A stretch of 64,000 nt of DNA from Streptomyces sp. NBC_01446 (GTDB lineage Bacteria; Actinomycetota; Actinomycetes; Streptomycetales; Streptomycetaceae): assembly GCF_026340095.1 (NCBI RefSeq), contig NZ_JAPEPO010000003.1, positions 248,001-312,000 of the forward strand, given 5' to 3'. This document shows positions 46,619 through 56,590 of the stretch, piece after piece; the first letter of the stretch is position 1; each line of letters opens with the position of its first letter. The position numbers were made by a program, and so were the translations under genes. The notes under the pieces are model-generated. The model was not told the DNA's origin. It did no database searches and saw only the letters and a program-made list of their open reading frames with translations.

Positions 46619-47641
46619 TCAGAGCTTGCGGGTGTCGCGGGGCTCGGCGTACGGCTCCTCGCCCGGTGAAAGGCCGCCTTCGATGGCACGTCCGCGTTCG
46701 AGTTCGGCGTTGAACTCCAGCCCAAGCAGGATCGCGATGTTCGTGAGCCACAGCCAGATCAGCGCGACGATGGGGGTGGCGAACGTGCCGTAGGTCTTGT
46801 TGTAACTGCTGAGGTTGGCGACGTAAAAAGCGAACAGCGCGCAGGCGATGAGCCAGATGACTACCGCCAGGGCTGCGCCGGGCATCACTCGCCGGACTCG
46901 GCGTTTGACGTTGGGTGCGGCCCAGTACAGCAGCATGACGATCAGCACGACCAGGATGAGCATGACGGGCCATTTGGCGATGTTCCACACGGACACCGCC
47001 GTGTCGCCGAGCCCCAGGACCGTCCCCATCTTCTTGGCCAGGGTGCCGGTGAAGACGACGCCGACCGCGGTAAGGGCCAGGAGGATCACCACCGCCGCGG
47101 TGATGGCGAGGCGGACCGGCAGGGTCTTCCATACCGGCCGGCCCTCACCGATGTCATAGACGATATTGGAGGCGCGCATGAAGGCGGCGACGTAGCCGGA
47201 GGCCGACCACAGCGCCAGGACGACACCGATGATCAGCGCGATGAGGGCTTTGCCCTGGCCGCCCTTGAGCTGCTCCAGCATGGTGGTGAGGATGTTGCGC
47301 ACGGACCCGGGCGCAATGCTGGAGAGGTTCTTGATCAGCGAGTCGATGGTAGAAGGACTCAGCAGGCCCACAATGGACACAAGAGCCAGCAGGGCAGGGA
47401 AAATCGCCAAGACTCCGTAGTAGGTCAGGGCAGCTGCCCAGTCCGTGAGATTGTCCTCTTTGAACTCGCGCATCGTGCGCTTCACGGCGCCTGTGGACGA
47501 ACTACCTTCCGCGGCACCTTTCCGCGATGCACGGCCGGCATCGCCGCCGTGGCCCTCCTCGCCGCCATGCGCAGGGCTGTCTGCGCCACCACCATTACCG
47601 CCCTTGTGCGCCTGAGGGCCATCCGAGGAGGGCGTTGCCAC
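46619..47641 (-). CDS. YihY/BrkB family inner-membrane protein
   Basis: This is a 340-residue protein. GTG 47641 follows AAGGAGTGAAT; a longer frame to 47884 is unsupported. A Gly/Ala/His-rich 55-residue N-terminus is followed by the YihY core with six membrane segments (TDWAAALTYYGVLAIFPALL, GYVAAFMRASNIVYD, YGTFATPIVALIWLWLTNIA). Once misnamed RNase BN; its function is unsettled, perhaps transport. Confidence 0.9.
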   Translation of the reverse strand: MATPSSDGPQAHKGGNGGGADSPAHGGEEGHGGDAGRASRKGAAEGSSSTGAVKRTMREFKEDNLTDWAAALTYYGVLAIFPALLALVSIVGLLSPSTIDSLIKNLSSIAPGSVRNILTTMLEQLKGGQGKALIALIIGVVLALWSASGYVAAFMRASNIVYDIGEGRPVWKTLPVRLAITAAVVILLALTAVGVVFTGTLAKKMGTVLGLGDTAVSVWNIAKWPVMLILVVLIVMLLYWAAPNVKRRVRRVMPGAALAVVIWLIACALFAFYVANLSSYNKTYGTFATPIVALIWLWLTNIAILLGLEFNAELERGRAIEGGLSPGEEPYAEPRDTRKL

Positions 47642-48075
47642 ATTCACTCCTTCGTCGAGCGTCGACACCCACGACAGTCGGCGCGCTCTGCCCCGCCTGC
47701 CCTCCAGCGGCAGATGCCGGCCGTCGAGGCGGTCGACGGACCGCACCCCCATCACACCCGCGGAGCTGGGTATCTGCGACTGGACAGCACCCACATGGGC
47801 CAGCCGACCAGCGCCAAAGGCCGCCTCCAAGGCTTGCCCAGGGCCAGTGGTAGCGGACATGTCGGTGCCTGCGGCGCTCACCACGGCCTCGGCAAGGGCT
47901 GAACCCTTGCATTCCTTGGCCGCCGCCTCCTACCTCAGGCTCCCCATCGACGGCGGCACAACCCACAGCATCTGATACTTCAAAACCTCGCGTGTCCTGC
48001 GGCGCCTGGGCTGTGACGCGCAGCGAGATGCACTCCCCTACCAGGATGTGTGTGGCGGGAGGTGGAAAACCCGTG

Positions 48076-48270
48076 TCAGCAGACGCGATTCGCGCGGTGT
48101 GCGGTTACCCGGAACCGGACCACCGTCGGCAGCCGCTCCGTGCCCACCGCCTCCCGGGCATGTGGCAGTGCTTCCTGCACGAGGCGTGCGACGGCCTGGA
48201 AGGGGTCGGCGTGCGGAGCCAGCCGCAGGGACAGCCACGTCCGGGGGCGATGCGGTGTCCGGTGAGGCAC
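48076..48270 (-). CDS. small hypothetical protein or gene tail
   Basis: The 64-residue frame from GTG 48270 has very strong third-position GC and reads WLSLRLAPHADPFQAVARLV, then LPTVVRFRVTAHRANRVC. It may be the C-terminus of a longer lost gene. The surrounding 47650-48820 region otherwise shows only scraps (a short plus-strand tail VAELDYAHEAPAPERPAKKS near 48670). Confidence 0.4.
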   Translation of the reverse strand: MPHRTPHRPRTWLSLRLAPHADPFQAVARLVQEALPHAREAVGTERLPTVVRFRVTAHRANRVC

Positions 48271-48824
48271 GTGGAAGCCTGGCCCATGCCGGGGAACCCC
48301 ACCACGGGTCAACCCCGCGCCAGTCACCCGTCTCCTGCGAACTACCCCGCGGCTCACCTCCCCCAGCGCGAACGGGCACGTACGCCCTGGCCCGGCCCGC
48401 AGCCGCGCAGGACGATGGAGACGATGTCGAGGACGGCTTGTAGGGCATGGCCGAGCGGGCCATGGTGGCGGCGTCGACGCCGCCGCGGTAGGCCGCATCG
48501 GCGAAGCGGACGATACGCAGTTGCTGAAGGGTTCACCGCGACCGCTGTGCAGTGATGAGACTTCGTGAAAATCCCCAGGCCCGCTCTTCGTTCCCCACTT
48601 CGTTGACCTGTCACGGGGTGGACCTCTGCCGTCACGTGGACAGCTTTCATCCGAATCTCTGTCGCCGAGTTGGACTACGCCCACGAGGCTCCGGCCCCCG
48701 AGCGGCCTGCCAAGAAGAGCAAGCTTCGGCGCGGGCTCGGTAAGGACTGACAGGCCGTCACGGAGAGCTCGTCCCCTTCCCGGCGGGCGCTGACAGGCGC
48801 AAACCGACACGTGCCAAGGTGGCG

Positions 48825-49250
48825 TTAGGCGGGCTGAGGGGCGGGCGTTGCCGGAGCGGCCGCGGCCTTGCGGGTTTCGCGCATGATCAGCAGGCCGTTG
48901 ACCACCATCAGTGTCGCGGTCAGGGCGTGGACGCCGAGCGCGGTGGCCACGGAGCCGTGGTGGGCCAGCACGGTGGTCATGTCGCCGTACGCGGCGAGGG
49001 CCTCCACCAGCAACGCCCAGCCCAGCGCCCGGCGGTGGCCCGTCACCAGCAGGATGCCCAGGACCAGGGCCATGACGACGTCGCGGATTCCCTTGATGAT
49101 CAGGAAGCCGTCGCCGTCGCCGGACGGCCAGCTCGGCAGGCCGAAGCCCGGCGCCGTCGTCTGCGGGCTCACGATGAACTCCGTCCCGAACCAGAGGACG
49201 AAGAGGATGAAGGCGGCGGCCAGGACGGTGTTGATCTTCTTCAGCGACAT
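48825..49250 (-). CDS. DUF4267-type membrane protein
   Basis: This 141-residue protein has four membrane helices (TVLAAAFILFVLWFGTEFIV, KGIRDVVMALVLGILLVTG, ALLVEALAAYGDMTTVL, HALTATLMVVNGLLI) and an Ala-rich tail. ATG 49250 has a purine-rich GGAGAAG upstream. Unknown function; often found under TetR control in actinobacteria. Confidence 0.8.
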   Translation of the reverse strand: MSLKKINTVLAAAFILFVLWFGTEFIVSPQTTAPGFGLPSWPSGDGDGFLIIKGIRDVVMALVLGILLVTGHRRALGWALLVEALAAYGDMTTVLAHHGSVATALGVHALTATLMVVNGLLIMRETRKAAAAPATPAPQPA

Positions 49251-49482
49251 TGTTCTTCTCCTTAAGAGTCTTCGCCAACTTGGTGAGTTTCGTGGAGGTT
49301 GCTGAGTCGTGTGGGGCCTGATCAGGCCGCGCGGACGCGGCTGATCGAGAGGCGTGGTTCGTCGGAATCGCAGTTGTGGGATCTGAACGGCAGCTGCATT
49401 CCCGGACGTTGGGATTTCGGTGGCCCGCCGTCGCCCGGGGAGTGGGGATTGTGCGCCACCGGCGCGGTGTCAGCCCGCAGGC

Positions 49483-49929
49483 TCAGGTGAGGGCGGCGGC
49501 CAGCAGGCCGAAGGCGGCGATGAGGACGGCGACGCGGACGTAGTGCCAGCGGTTCCAGCGGTTCAGCTGCTCCTTCCAGTCGGCGGGCCGGTTCTCGGGG
49601 GTCCACGTCTTGTTCCGGTTGTTGATCGGGACGAGCAGCAGGATCGACATGATGACGCTGAGGATCAGCAGTCCGGCGGCGGTGACGACGAGTCCGGTGC
49701 CGTGGTCGTGCCATCCGGCGATGGCCCAGATCGCGGCGAGGACGAGCGAGCCGATGTACCAGAACGGCATCACGGCGCCGAGCATCCGGCCGCCGTGGGC
49801 GTGGCCGAGTTGGCCGGCGTCGCCGGGAAGTGCGTTGAGGATCCGGTTGATGACGAAGGCGACGGAGAACTCCACCCCCACCATCACGCCGACGACCACG
49901 GTGGTGACGACCTCGAGTGCGTTGAGCAT
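49483..49929 (-). CDS. DUF1772 (anthrone oxygenase-like) membrane protein
   Basis: This 148-residue protein has four hydrophobic helices and the DUF1772 features GVEFSVAFVINRILNALP and NNRNKTWTPENRPADWKEQL. It is divergent from a TetR gene with three related operator-like repeats between. Some relatives are anthrone oxygenases; the role here is open. The 49251-49482 gap contains a GGCCTGATCAGGCC palindrome (49315-49328). Confidence 0.85.
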   Translation of the reverse strand: MLNALEVVTTVVVGVMVGVEFSVAFVINRILNALPGDAGQLGHAHGGRMLGAVMPFWYIGSLVLAAIWAIAGWHDHGTGLVVTAAGLLILSVIMSILLLVPINNRNKTWTPENRPADWKEQLNRWNRWHYVRVAVLIAAFGLLAAALT

Positions 49930-49947
49930 GACGACCCCTCCAGATAT

Positions 49948-50011
49948 CTAGCGTTGCTAGCTGTGGAGCTAACGCTAGTACTACTGCCGCTTGATTGTCT
50001 AGCGATGCTAG
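49948..50011. promoter_or_regulatory. three CTAGC-type operator repeats
   Basis: CTAGCGTTGCTAG (49948-49960), GCTAACGCTAG (49968-49978) and CTAGCGATGCTAG (49999-50011) share the pattern CTAGC-N3-GCTAG. They cover the divergent promoters of DUF1772 and TetR. Confidence 0.75.
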
Positions 50012-50020
50012 GATCGAATC

Positions 50021-50599
50021 ATGTCGGTACATGAACGCAAGCAGCGCGAACGGGCGGCCCGTGAGCGCCTGATCGTGGCGACGGCCCGTGAACTCGCCGA
50101 GCAGCAGGGCTGGGACGCGGTCACCACGCGCCGGCTCGCCGAGCGCATCGAGTACAGCCAGCCCGTCCTCTACAGCCACTTCCGCGGCAAGCGCGAGATC
50201 ATCGGCGCCGTCGCCCTGGAGGGCGCCGCCGAGATGGCCGTCGCGCTGCGGGCCGCGACCTCCGCCGCGGACGGTCCGCGCGAGCGGGTCGCCGCTCTCG
50301 CGCGCGGCTACCTCCACTTCGCCGAGCGCAACCCGGCGGTCTACGACGCCCTGTTCCAGCTCGACGGCGGCCTGGCATACGCGCAGGAGGACACCCCGGA
50401 ACCTCTCAAGGATGCCTTCGCCGCCCTGCTGGAGTGCCTCGGCGAGGTCGCCGGGGACGGCGTCCACCCCGGACTGTTCACCGAGGTGTTCTGGGCATCC
50501 CTGCACGGGATCGCGACCCTGAGCCGGGCGGGACGGCTGCCGCCGCAGGACACCGAGCAAAGAGTGGAACTGCTGGTGGACCGCCTCGCCGTGCTCTGA
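50021..50599 (+). CDS. TetR/AcrR-family regulator (WHG domain)
   Basis: This 192-residue protein has a helix-turn-helix (TTRRLAERIEYSQPVLYSHF) and a WHG-type C-terminal domain. It probably represses itself and the divergent DUF1772 gene through the CTAGC repeats. Confidence 0.9.
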   Translation: MSVHERKQRERAARERLIVATARELAEQQGWDAVTTRRLAERIEYSQPVLYSHFRGKREIIGAVALEGAAEMAVALRAATSAADGPRERVAALARGYLHFAERNPAVYDALFQLDGGLAYAQEDTPEPLKDAFAALLECLGEVAGDGVHPGLFTEVFWASLHGIATLSRAGRLPPQDTEQRVELLVDRLAVL

Positions 50600-50829
50600 C
50601 ACACCATCCCGGCGGGCACGCGGCATCGCTTCCGGTCACTCGCGCCCACAGGAGCTGGCGCACCGTACGCGCAAGGAGCAGGCCTATCACCGGTTCCTCC
50701 ACGCGCTGCCGCGGGCCCAGTTCCCGCCCGTTCAGTGCAGCCGCGGCAGCGAAGGCCGGGAGGTGGGGTGTATCGGCTGCTTCAACCGGCGGTTCTTCGC
50801 ACGGTGAGGCCGGAGTCGAAGTGCACGGG

Positions 50830-51219
50830 TCAGAGGTAGGAAATCCCGGTCAGCAAAAGCAGCACGACAGCGACTGTGCCGACGATTCTTGGCACCCAAC
50901 CACTGGTTCTCTGGTGCACGACCTCTGAGTAGCCAGGGGTTTTGGCATCGTAGATCACGTCCAGTCGCTGTCCGACGCCGACCGGTGGAGACGGGAAGGG
51001 CAGGCTGTCGCAGTAGTACTGCACGCCCTCCACCTCATAGAGCAGGCGGAGCCTGACCGTCCGCTTGTCGGTGCGCTTCGATTCCACGCATTTGGCCCGG
51101 ACAACCACTCCCCTGCGCCGCAGGTTCACGTCCCGCCAGATGAAGAGCAGCGCGCCCACCAGCACAGGGACCGCCGTGATCAGAACGCCGATCGCATACG
51201 AGTGCAGCCCGTCGAGCAT
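50830..51219 (-). CDS. DUF3592 membrane protein
   Basis: This 129-residue protein starts at ATG 51219 (a longer frame runs into the ISL3 element). It has an N-terminal helix, a beta-rich exposed middle (VVVRAKCVESKRTDKRTVRL, DVIYDAKTPGYSEVV) and a C-terminal helix. Function unknown. On the other strand at about 51270-51410 a short TetR-like scrap (YLDERHQEWSGLCRVPLQAE) ends at the IS. Confidence 0.75.
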   Translation of the reverse strand: MLDGLHSYAIGVLITAVPVLVGALLFIWRDVNLRRRGVVVRAKCVESKRTDKRTVRLRLLYEVEGVQYYCDSLPFPSPPVGVGQRLDVIYDAKTPGYSEVVHQRTSGWVPRIVGTVAVVLLLLTGISYL

Positions 51220-51429
51220 CGTCCCCACCCCCTCAGAGCAGTCTCGGGCACGGGGGACTCTACTCGTCACAGCAATCCATCGACCGTCCTCGGCTACCTC
51301 GATGAGCGGCATCAGGAGTGGTCGGGCCTGTGCCGCGTCCCGCTGCAGGCCGAGGGCGGCCGGGACCGCGTCCTCGCGATCTTCGGGCAGCTGCTGCCAG
51401 GCCGTCCCGAGCAGGCCGGCTCTGGCCTT

Positions 51430-52609
51430 GTTCACGAATCGTGGGTTCTGGCACAGATCTTGGGGAGCCATCGCGGAGCGTGGCGGGAACGTTCGATTGC
51501 AAGGGGTGGTCACGGACCCCGGCCCTGTCACCTCGCCCCCCGACCACCACTGGCGTAAGGAGGCCCTGTCCGACCCGACACATAGGCTGTTGCCGGAAGC
51601 CAGTCGGGTGGCCTCTGGCAACATGCCGCTGGGCGACGAATTGCGCAGTCAGTCGCGGTGGGCAGCGACGCAGGTCTCCACGGCTCGACCGAGGCCCTGC
51701 CACAGATGGAATCGGTTGGCGATCTGCAGAGCGTCGGGGGCACCGCGGCGGGCACCCTCGGCGTAGGCGCCCGCCCGGTCCCGGCAGACGATCTCCACGC
51801 CGGGGTAGCGGATCAGCCAGGCGGCCAGCGGCCCGGCTTCACGGGTCGGGAGCACATCGACCACGCGATGGTCTTCGACGCTGGTCAAGACGGTGGAATA
51901 GGTCTGGCCGCGACGGATCGCGAAGTCGTCCACGCCCAGCACGCGCGGTGTGCTGAACTGTGGATCGGGCAGTGCAATGACCCTGCGTAACAAGGTCATC
52001 CGTCCCGCGCCGAATCCCAACTGGGCAGCCAGCCGGGCGCCGGCCGGCCCGGCCAGCGCGAGCCCAACTCGCTCCAGGGCGTGGTTGAGCCGCGTGGTGA
52101 ACCGTGCGTGCGGGGCGGCCAGCCGCGAGAACGGCTCGGCGAACGTCCGGCGCGGACAGTCCGCCACCCCGCAGATGAAGCGCCGGACCGTCAGCCGGAT
52201 CACAAAGCCCCGCCCAGCGAGCGGAACGTCCTTCAGCGTGCGCCGGTAACGGTCGTGGACCCGGTCCGAAAAGCGGCCGGAGTCCGGACAAGCCGCCCCG
52301 GCCGCGCGGCCTTTAGCCACCATCTCGACCGTGCCGAACGCGGCCGTAACCGCCTCGACATCCACCTCGTCGGTCCCGTCGAACACCAGCGAGTCCCAGA
52401 ACGGTGCATCGGGTCTGCATGACCAGCACCATCACCGTCCACAACTGACCGCAGCAGCGATGGGCAGACACCTGATGGGGCGTCAATTCTGACCGTCGGA
52501 CGACAAGGCGTACCGGTCTCACGCGACCCTGCCTCCTCGCAATCGAACATCGCGGTAACGCTCTGCGACGGCTCCCCAAGATCTGTGCCGGAACCCAAAA
52601 CTCGTAAAC
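51430..52609. mobile_element. internally deleted ISL3-family element
   Basis: Long inverted repeats are visible: the left end starts GTTCACGAATCGTGGGTTCT and the right end reads the inverse GTTTACGAGTTTTGGGTTCC. Both continue with GGCACAGATCTTGGGGAGCC. The element is only about 1180 bp, shorter than an autonomous ISL3 element, and its transposase lacks the C-terminal half. Confidence 0.8.
51649..52386 (-). pseudogene. ISL3 transposase, C-terminally deleted
   Basis: This 245-residue frame starts at GTG 52386. It keeps the zinc-ribbon region, but the second Cys of CPDC is now Ser (ACPDSGRFS). It also keeps the first catalytic Asp (VLGVDDFAIRRGQTYS) and IVCRDRAGAYAEGA, and stops after VETCVAAHRD. 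The normal protein has 200-300 more residues with the final Glu. Confidence 0.85.
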
Positions 52610-52620
52610 ATCGGTCGCCA

Positions 52621-52960
52621 TCAGCAGGGGATCGGGTCGCGGATGACGACGGACATCGCGCTGTCGGATAGCGGCCCGCGGGGTGCAGCACGAGTCCGAG
52701 GACGGCTCCGTACGCCTTGTCGAGGCCGGACAGCGGGACGACCAGGACGTCTTGACGGACCGACAGAGTCCAGACGTCGGCGCGCTTGATCTCTTGGGTC
52801 ACAGAGTGTCGCCCTCCCCCAGTTTCGTGGCTGAGGCCGAGGGCGGCGAGCTGGTAGCCGGCGTCGAGGGTGGCGGTGCAGCGGGCGGCGCGGACGATGT
52901 AGGCGTTGACGCGACACGCCTCCTGCATGCAGATAGCCCGCGCCGACTGGAACTCAAGGC
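52621..52960 (-). pseudogene. fragment of a conserved hypothetical protein, frameshifted
   Basis: VNAYIVRAARCTATLDAGYQ, ADVWTLSVRQDVLVVPLSGL and DKAYGAVLGLVLHPAG read as a coherent soluble domain. The tail SVVIRDPIPC sits in another frame. No start codon is visible. Family not recognised. Confidence 0.45.
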
Positions 52961-53029
52961 TGTGCTGAACTACCTCACGCCACTGGAAATCCGACACCGC
53001 TACGAGCAAGGACACGCCCTTGCGGCGTA
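52950..53029 (+). pseudogene. IS3-family OrfB C-terminal tail
   Basis: LNYLTPLEIRHRYEQGHALA is the usual end of IS3 integrase-type transposases. Only about 25 codons remain. Confidence 0.6.
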
Positions 53030-53102
53030 AGTATGAGTGTTCAACAGCACGGGGAACTTCAAGGCAATGTGCGGCGGATCATGTGACCGTGATGGCACCA
53101 AG

Positions 53103-53744
53103 TTAGGTCTCGCGGGCCGGACTGCGCCCGGTTGCGAGGCGTTTCTGCCCCTCGGGCATGGGCAGGACCGCCAGTGCGGTGTCTGCAATGTTCCGCAGCG
53201 TCTCCGGGTCCAGGCCGGCCTTGCCTACGGCCTCGATCCCGCGGACCACCGTCAGCAGCAGTGCCGCCAACCGCTCCGGATCTGCAGCGCTATCGATGTC
53301 GCCGTGGCGCTGGGCGGCGCTGATCTCCGTCCGCAGCAGGGTCAGCAGCGCCGTCATGGTCTCGGCCGACCGCCCGGCGACCGTCGGATCGTGCTGGGCC
53401 AGTTCCGCAGCGCCCTTGGCCAACAGGCACCCGCGGCGCTCGGTGTCGGAGGCGGTGTTCTCCGCCATCAGGTGCACGTATCCCGACAGCCGGGCCAAGG
53501 CCTCTGCGTCCGGGCCACCTGCCAGCCGCCCTTCGGCCACCTCAACGACTGCGGTGCACCAGTCGCCAAACACACGGTGGAACAGCTTGCCCTTGTCGCC
53601 GAATGCGCCGTACAGGCTGCCCTTGCCCAGGCCGGTCGCCTGGGCGATGTCGTCCATCCGGGTTCCTGCATAGCCGGTCGCCCAGAACTGTTCCCGGGCC
53701 CGCTCCAGGACTTGGTGTTCGTCGAATGCGCGTGGTCTCGGCAT
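53103..53744 (-). CDS. TetR-family regulator
   Basis: This 213-residue protein begins MPRPRAFDEHQVLERAREQF. Its helix-turn-helix (MDDIAQATGLGKGSLYGAFG) and the CLLAKGAAELAQHDP segment place it with TetR proteins that control neighbouring reductases. It is divergent from the SDR across a 12-bp inverted repeat. Confidence 0.92.
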   Translation of the reverse strand: MPRPRAFDEHQVLERAREQFWATGYAGTRMDDIAQATGLGKGSLYGAFGDKGKLFHRVFGDWCTAVVEVAEGRLAGGPDAEALARLSGYVHLMAENTASDTERRGCLLAKGAAELAQHDPTVAGRSAETMTALLTLLRTEISAAQRHGDIDSAADPERLAALLLTVVRGIEAVGKAGLDPETLRNIADTALAVLPMPEGQKRLATGRSPARET

Positions 53745-53768
53745 GGTCTCAGCCTATCCATTCTTGAC

Positions 53769-53805
53769 TGGATCGTCCATTACCGCTTACGTTATGGACG
53801 ATCCA
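53769..53805. promoter_or_regulatory. TetR operator, 12-bp perfect inverted repeat
   Basis: TGGATCGTCCAT and ATGGACGATCCA are separated by 13 bp in the 84-bp divergent region. The arms themselves contain GGATCGTCC, a near-palindrome, so two dimers may bind. Confidence 0.85.
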
Positions 53806-53828
53806 TTCCACAACTGAAGGGGTTCGAC

Positions 53829-54566
53829 ATGTCAGGCGTGCTGCAGGAGAAGGTGGCCGTGATCACCGGAGGGACCAGCGGGATCGGGCTGGCCATCGCC
53901 CACCGCTTCGTCCGGGAGGGCGCACGGGTCTTCGTGACCGGCCGGGACATCGACCGCCTCGAAGCGGCAGTCAAGGAGATGGGCCCAGCGGCCACCGGCG
54001 TACGATCCGACGTCTCGGTCCTGGCCGACCTGGACGCGCTCTACGCGCGAGTCCGCGAGGAGGCCGGACGCATCGACGTGCTGGTGGCCAACGCAGGAAT
54101 CGTCGCGGACGCCGCGCTCGGCGCTCACACCGAGGCGAACGTCGACCTGACGCTCGCCGTCAACATCAAGGGCCCACTATTCACCGTTCAGAAGGCGCTT
54201 CCGCTGCTGGCGGAGAACGCCTCCATCCTGGTCATCGGCTCGAGCAACAGCGTGCGGCCCAATGAGCAACTCGAGGTCTACAGCGCCTCGAAGGCGGCGG
54301 TGAGCAACCTCGTGCACAACTGGGCCCGGCAGTCACGGGAGCGCCGATTCCGGGTCAACGTGCTCAGCCCGGGACCAACGCGGACCCCTGGCCTGCTGAG
54401 CGCCGCAGGGCCGGACGTCGACCAGTTCGCCGAGGCCGTCGTGCCACTGGGGCGGCTGGCCGACACTGAGGAAATCGCCGAGGCCGCCCTCTTCCTGGCT
54501 TCGGACGCCTCGTCGTTCGTCACCGGCGCCGAACTCTTCGCGGACGGCGGCTACACCCGGGCCTGA
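53829..54566 (+). CDS. short-chain dehydrogenase/reductase
   Basis: This 245-residue classical SDR starts at ATG 53829. It has TGGTSGIG (residues 13-20), NAG 88-90, Ser138/139, Tyr151 and Lys155, and ends with ELFADGGYTRA, typical of FabG-like enzymes. It is paired with the divergent TetR; its substrate is unknown. Confidence 0.94.
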   Translation: MSGVLQEKVAVITGGTSGIGLAIAHRFVREGARVFVTGRDIDRLEAAVKEMGPAATGVRSDVSVLADLDALYARVREEAGRIDVLVANAGIVADAALGAHTEANVDLTLAVNIKGPLFTVQKALPLLAENASILVIGSSNSVRPNEQLEVYSASKAAVSNLVHNWARQSRERRFRVNVLSPGPTRTPGLLSAAGPDVDQFAEAVVPLGRLADTEEIAEAALFLASDASSFVTGAELFADGGYTRA

Positions 54567-54796
54567 ACGACGGCCGGTGGTGCGCATCCGGTTCCCTCGA
54601 AGCGATGGGACGCACCCCGGCCGCGCGTGTGCGTCGTACGAGGCCCAGTGCACCCGAAGCAACGAGATCGTGGCCGCGGCCTCTTTGGAGACGGCACTTG
54701 GTCAGCCACCCGGCCACCGGGCCGGCAGCGATCTCCCGGCCGCAGCTCGTGCACTCCACGCGGGGCAGCTTCATCACCTGCCCAGTGTGGCCGCAT

Positions 54797-55354
54797 CTGC
54801 CGAGGCTCGGGATCAAGTACACCCTCGACGCGCCCGTCTACCTGCCACAAGCCGCCCGTGCCGCACACACGGCGGTCAAGGCCGCCCCGGGCAACCTGGC
54901 GCGCTCCGCCGCCCAACTGCGCTCCAGGCTCACCCAGCCCGTGACCCGTCAGCTGCCGGCCGTCCGTGACTTCTCCCAGACATACTGGAACAACGTCGGC
55001 GGCCGCTGGGCCGGCAACAAGATCCGCATGCACCGCGGGCTGCCGCCCCGCCCACACCCGCGCACTCCGCCGCGCGTCGTCAACCGGCCGCTCCTCCCGG
55101 CCCCCGCCGCGCACCGGCCCGCAGCCGCTCCGGGACCCGCGCCGATGCGGGCACGGCCACCGCGCCGGTCCGCCCGGCCCGTGGCGCAACCGGCCGCGTC
55201 CTCCCAACAGCAGGCCCTGCGCCGGCGGCTGTACCGAATGAGTACGAACGCGGCCCGCCGCGCCCCAGATCCAGCTCCTCAGTCTCCCGCGGCCCCCGCC
55301 GGTCCCCCACCGCCTACGGCACAGCCCGCGCCGGCCCGCCGGAGAACGCCGTGA
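54797..55354 (+). pseudogene. Pro/Ala/Arg-rich protein of a conjugative element, N-terminus lost
   Basis: From about 54797 the frame reads LGIKYTLDAPVYLPQAARAA, LPAVRDFSQTYWNNVGGRWA and a Pro-rich basic tail, with no membrane part or start. Its stop overlaps the GTG of the lytic transglycosylase gene (GTGA), so the two were one operon. It resembles the C-terminal tails of T4SS-associated proteins, but the family is not certain. Confidence 0.4.
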
Positions 55355-56543
55355 CGAAGAAGGGATGGCTCGCGCTCGGCGCGGCCGCCGCCGTCATACC
55401 GCTGCTGCTCTGCGTTGGCGCCTTCGTCGTCCTCACCGGATCGGTGGCCGCCGACCAGGACGAACAACGGCGACAGGCCGCCTACCTGTCCGGGGCCGTG
55501 CAGGGTGCGCCGGCCTCGGTGAAGGGGATCGCCCCGGTGATGCTGTCCGCGTACGCGAACGCGGCCTCCCGCGCCCTCACGCTGCGCCCGAAGTGCAAGG
55601 GCATGCGCTGGTCGGGTTCGGTCGGGTCGAGTCCCACCACGCCGCGGGCCATCGCATCGCACACGACGGGACGATCACCCCGCGCATCATCGGGGCCCGC
55701 CTCGACGGCTCCGGCGCCGGCGGCAACAAGACCAAGGTGGCTGACACCGACGGCGGCACGTGGGACAACGACACCTCCTACGACCGCGCCGTGGGCCCGG
55801 TGCAGTTCCTGCCCTCCACCTGGAACGGGCCCACGGGCCAGGACGGCAATGGCGACGCCATCAAGGACCCGCACAACGCGTTCGACGCGGCGCTCGGCGC
55901 CGCCGTCTACCTGTGCGGCGCCGGGCACAGCGACCTGAGCGATGACAACCAGCTACGCAAGGCCGCCCTGCGCTACAACCACGCCGGCTGGTACGCGGAC
56001 GAAGTCCTGCAGTACGTGCACCAGTACGACCAGGCCGGCGACGCCCTCGGCAACACCGGCAGCAACGGCCCCGTGCCCGTATCGGTTTCTCTGCCCGGCC
56101 GTCCGGCCGCGTATCAGGGCGGGGCGACGGCCTGCTCGTACGCCGACCCGACCGGGGGACGCTGCCTGACCGGCGCAACGGCCCACGGATACCAGGAGAT
56201 CCTGGAAAAGTGGCCGCGCTGGCACGGTGGGCTCGGCTGCCAGACCCCGCGCGCCGATGGCGGCGAGCACCCGCTCGGCCGCGCCTGCGACTACACCCCC
56301 GGCACCCTCGGCACGCGCGCCTCCGGCACCGCGCTCGCTCAGGGCTGGGCCCTGGCCGCATGGCTGCGCAAGAACGCCGGTGCGCTGGACGTGCAGTACG
56401 TGATCTGGCAGGTCCGCATCTGGAGCATCAACCACCCCCAGGACCAGGGCGGTTGGGGACGACCGTACGACCACGGGCTGAACAATCCACACACGGTCAC
56501 CGGCGGCCACTACGGCCACGTCCGCGTCACCTACAAGGACTGA
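55351..56543 (+). pseudogene. lytic transglycosylase of a conjugative element, frameshifted
   Basis: GTG 55351 starts a signal-anchor (KKGWLALGAAAAVIPLLLCV) and reads to CKGMRWS near 55615. A short deletion then shifts the frame. The transglycosylase domain continues with GFGRVESHHAAGH (catalytic Glu), VGPVQFLPSTW and AAVYLCGAG, followed by an ARB_07466-like C-terminal domain (ACDYTPGTLG, QYVIWQVRIWSI, GHYGHVRVTY). Such enzymes open peptidoglycan for DNA transfer. Confidence 0.8.
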
Positions 56544-56590
56544 GCGTCGCGTAGTGCGCTCGCCGCCGGCACCCCACATCCCTGTCGGGC

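Noticed and set aside
48076..49278. 400-codon minus frame
   Set aside because: It covers the DUF4267 gene in a wrong frame; only its last ~64 codons look coding.
49322..49441. Possible small peptide gene (MQLPFRSHNCDSDEPRLSIS) as a RiPP precursor
   Set aside because: No clear ribosome site, no modifying enzyme nearby, and codon bias is weak.
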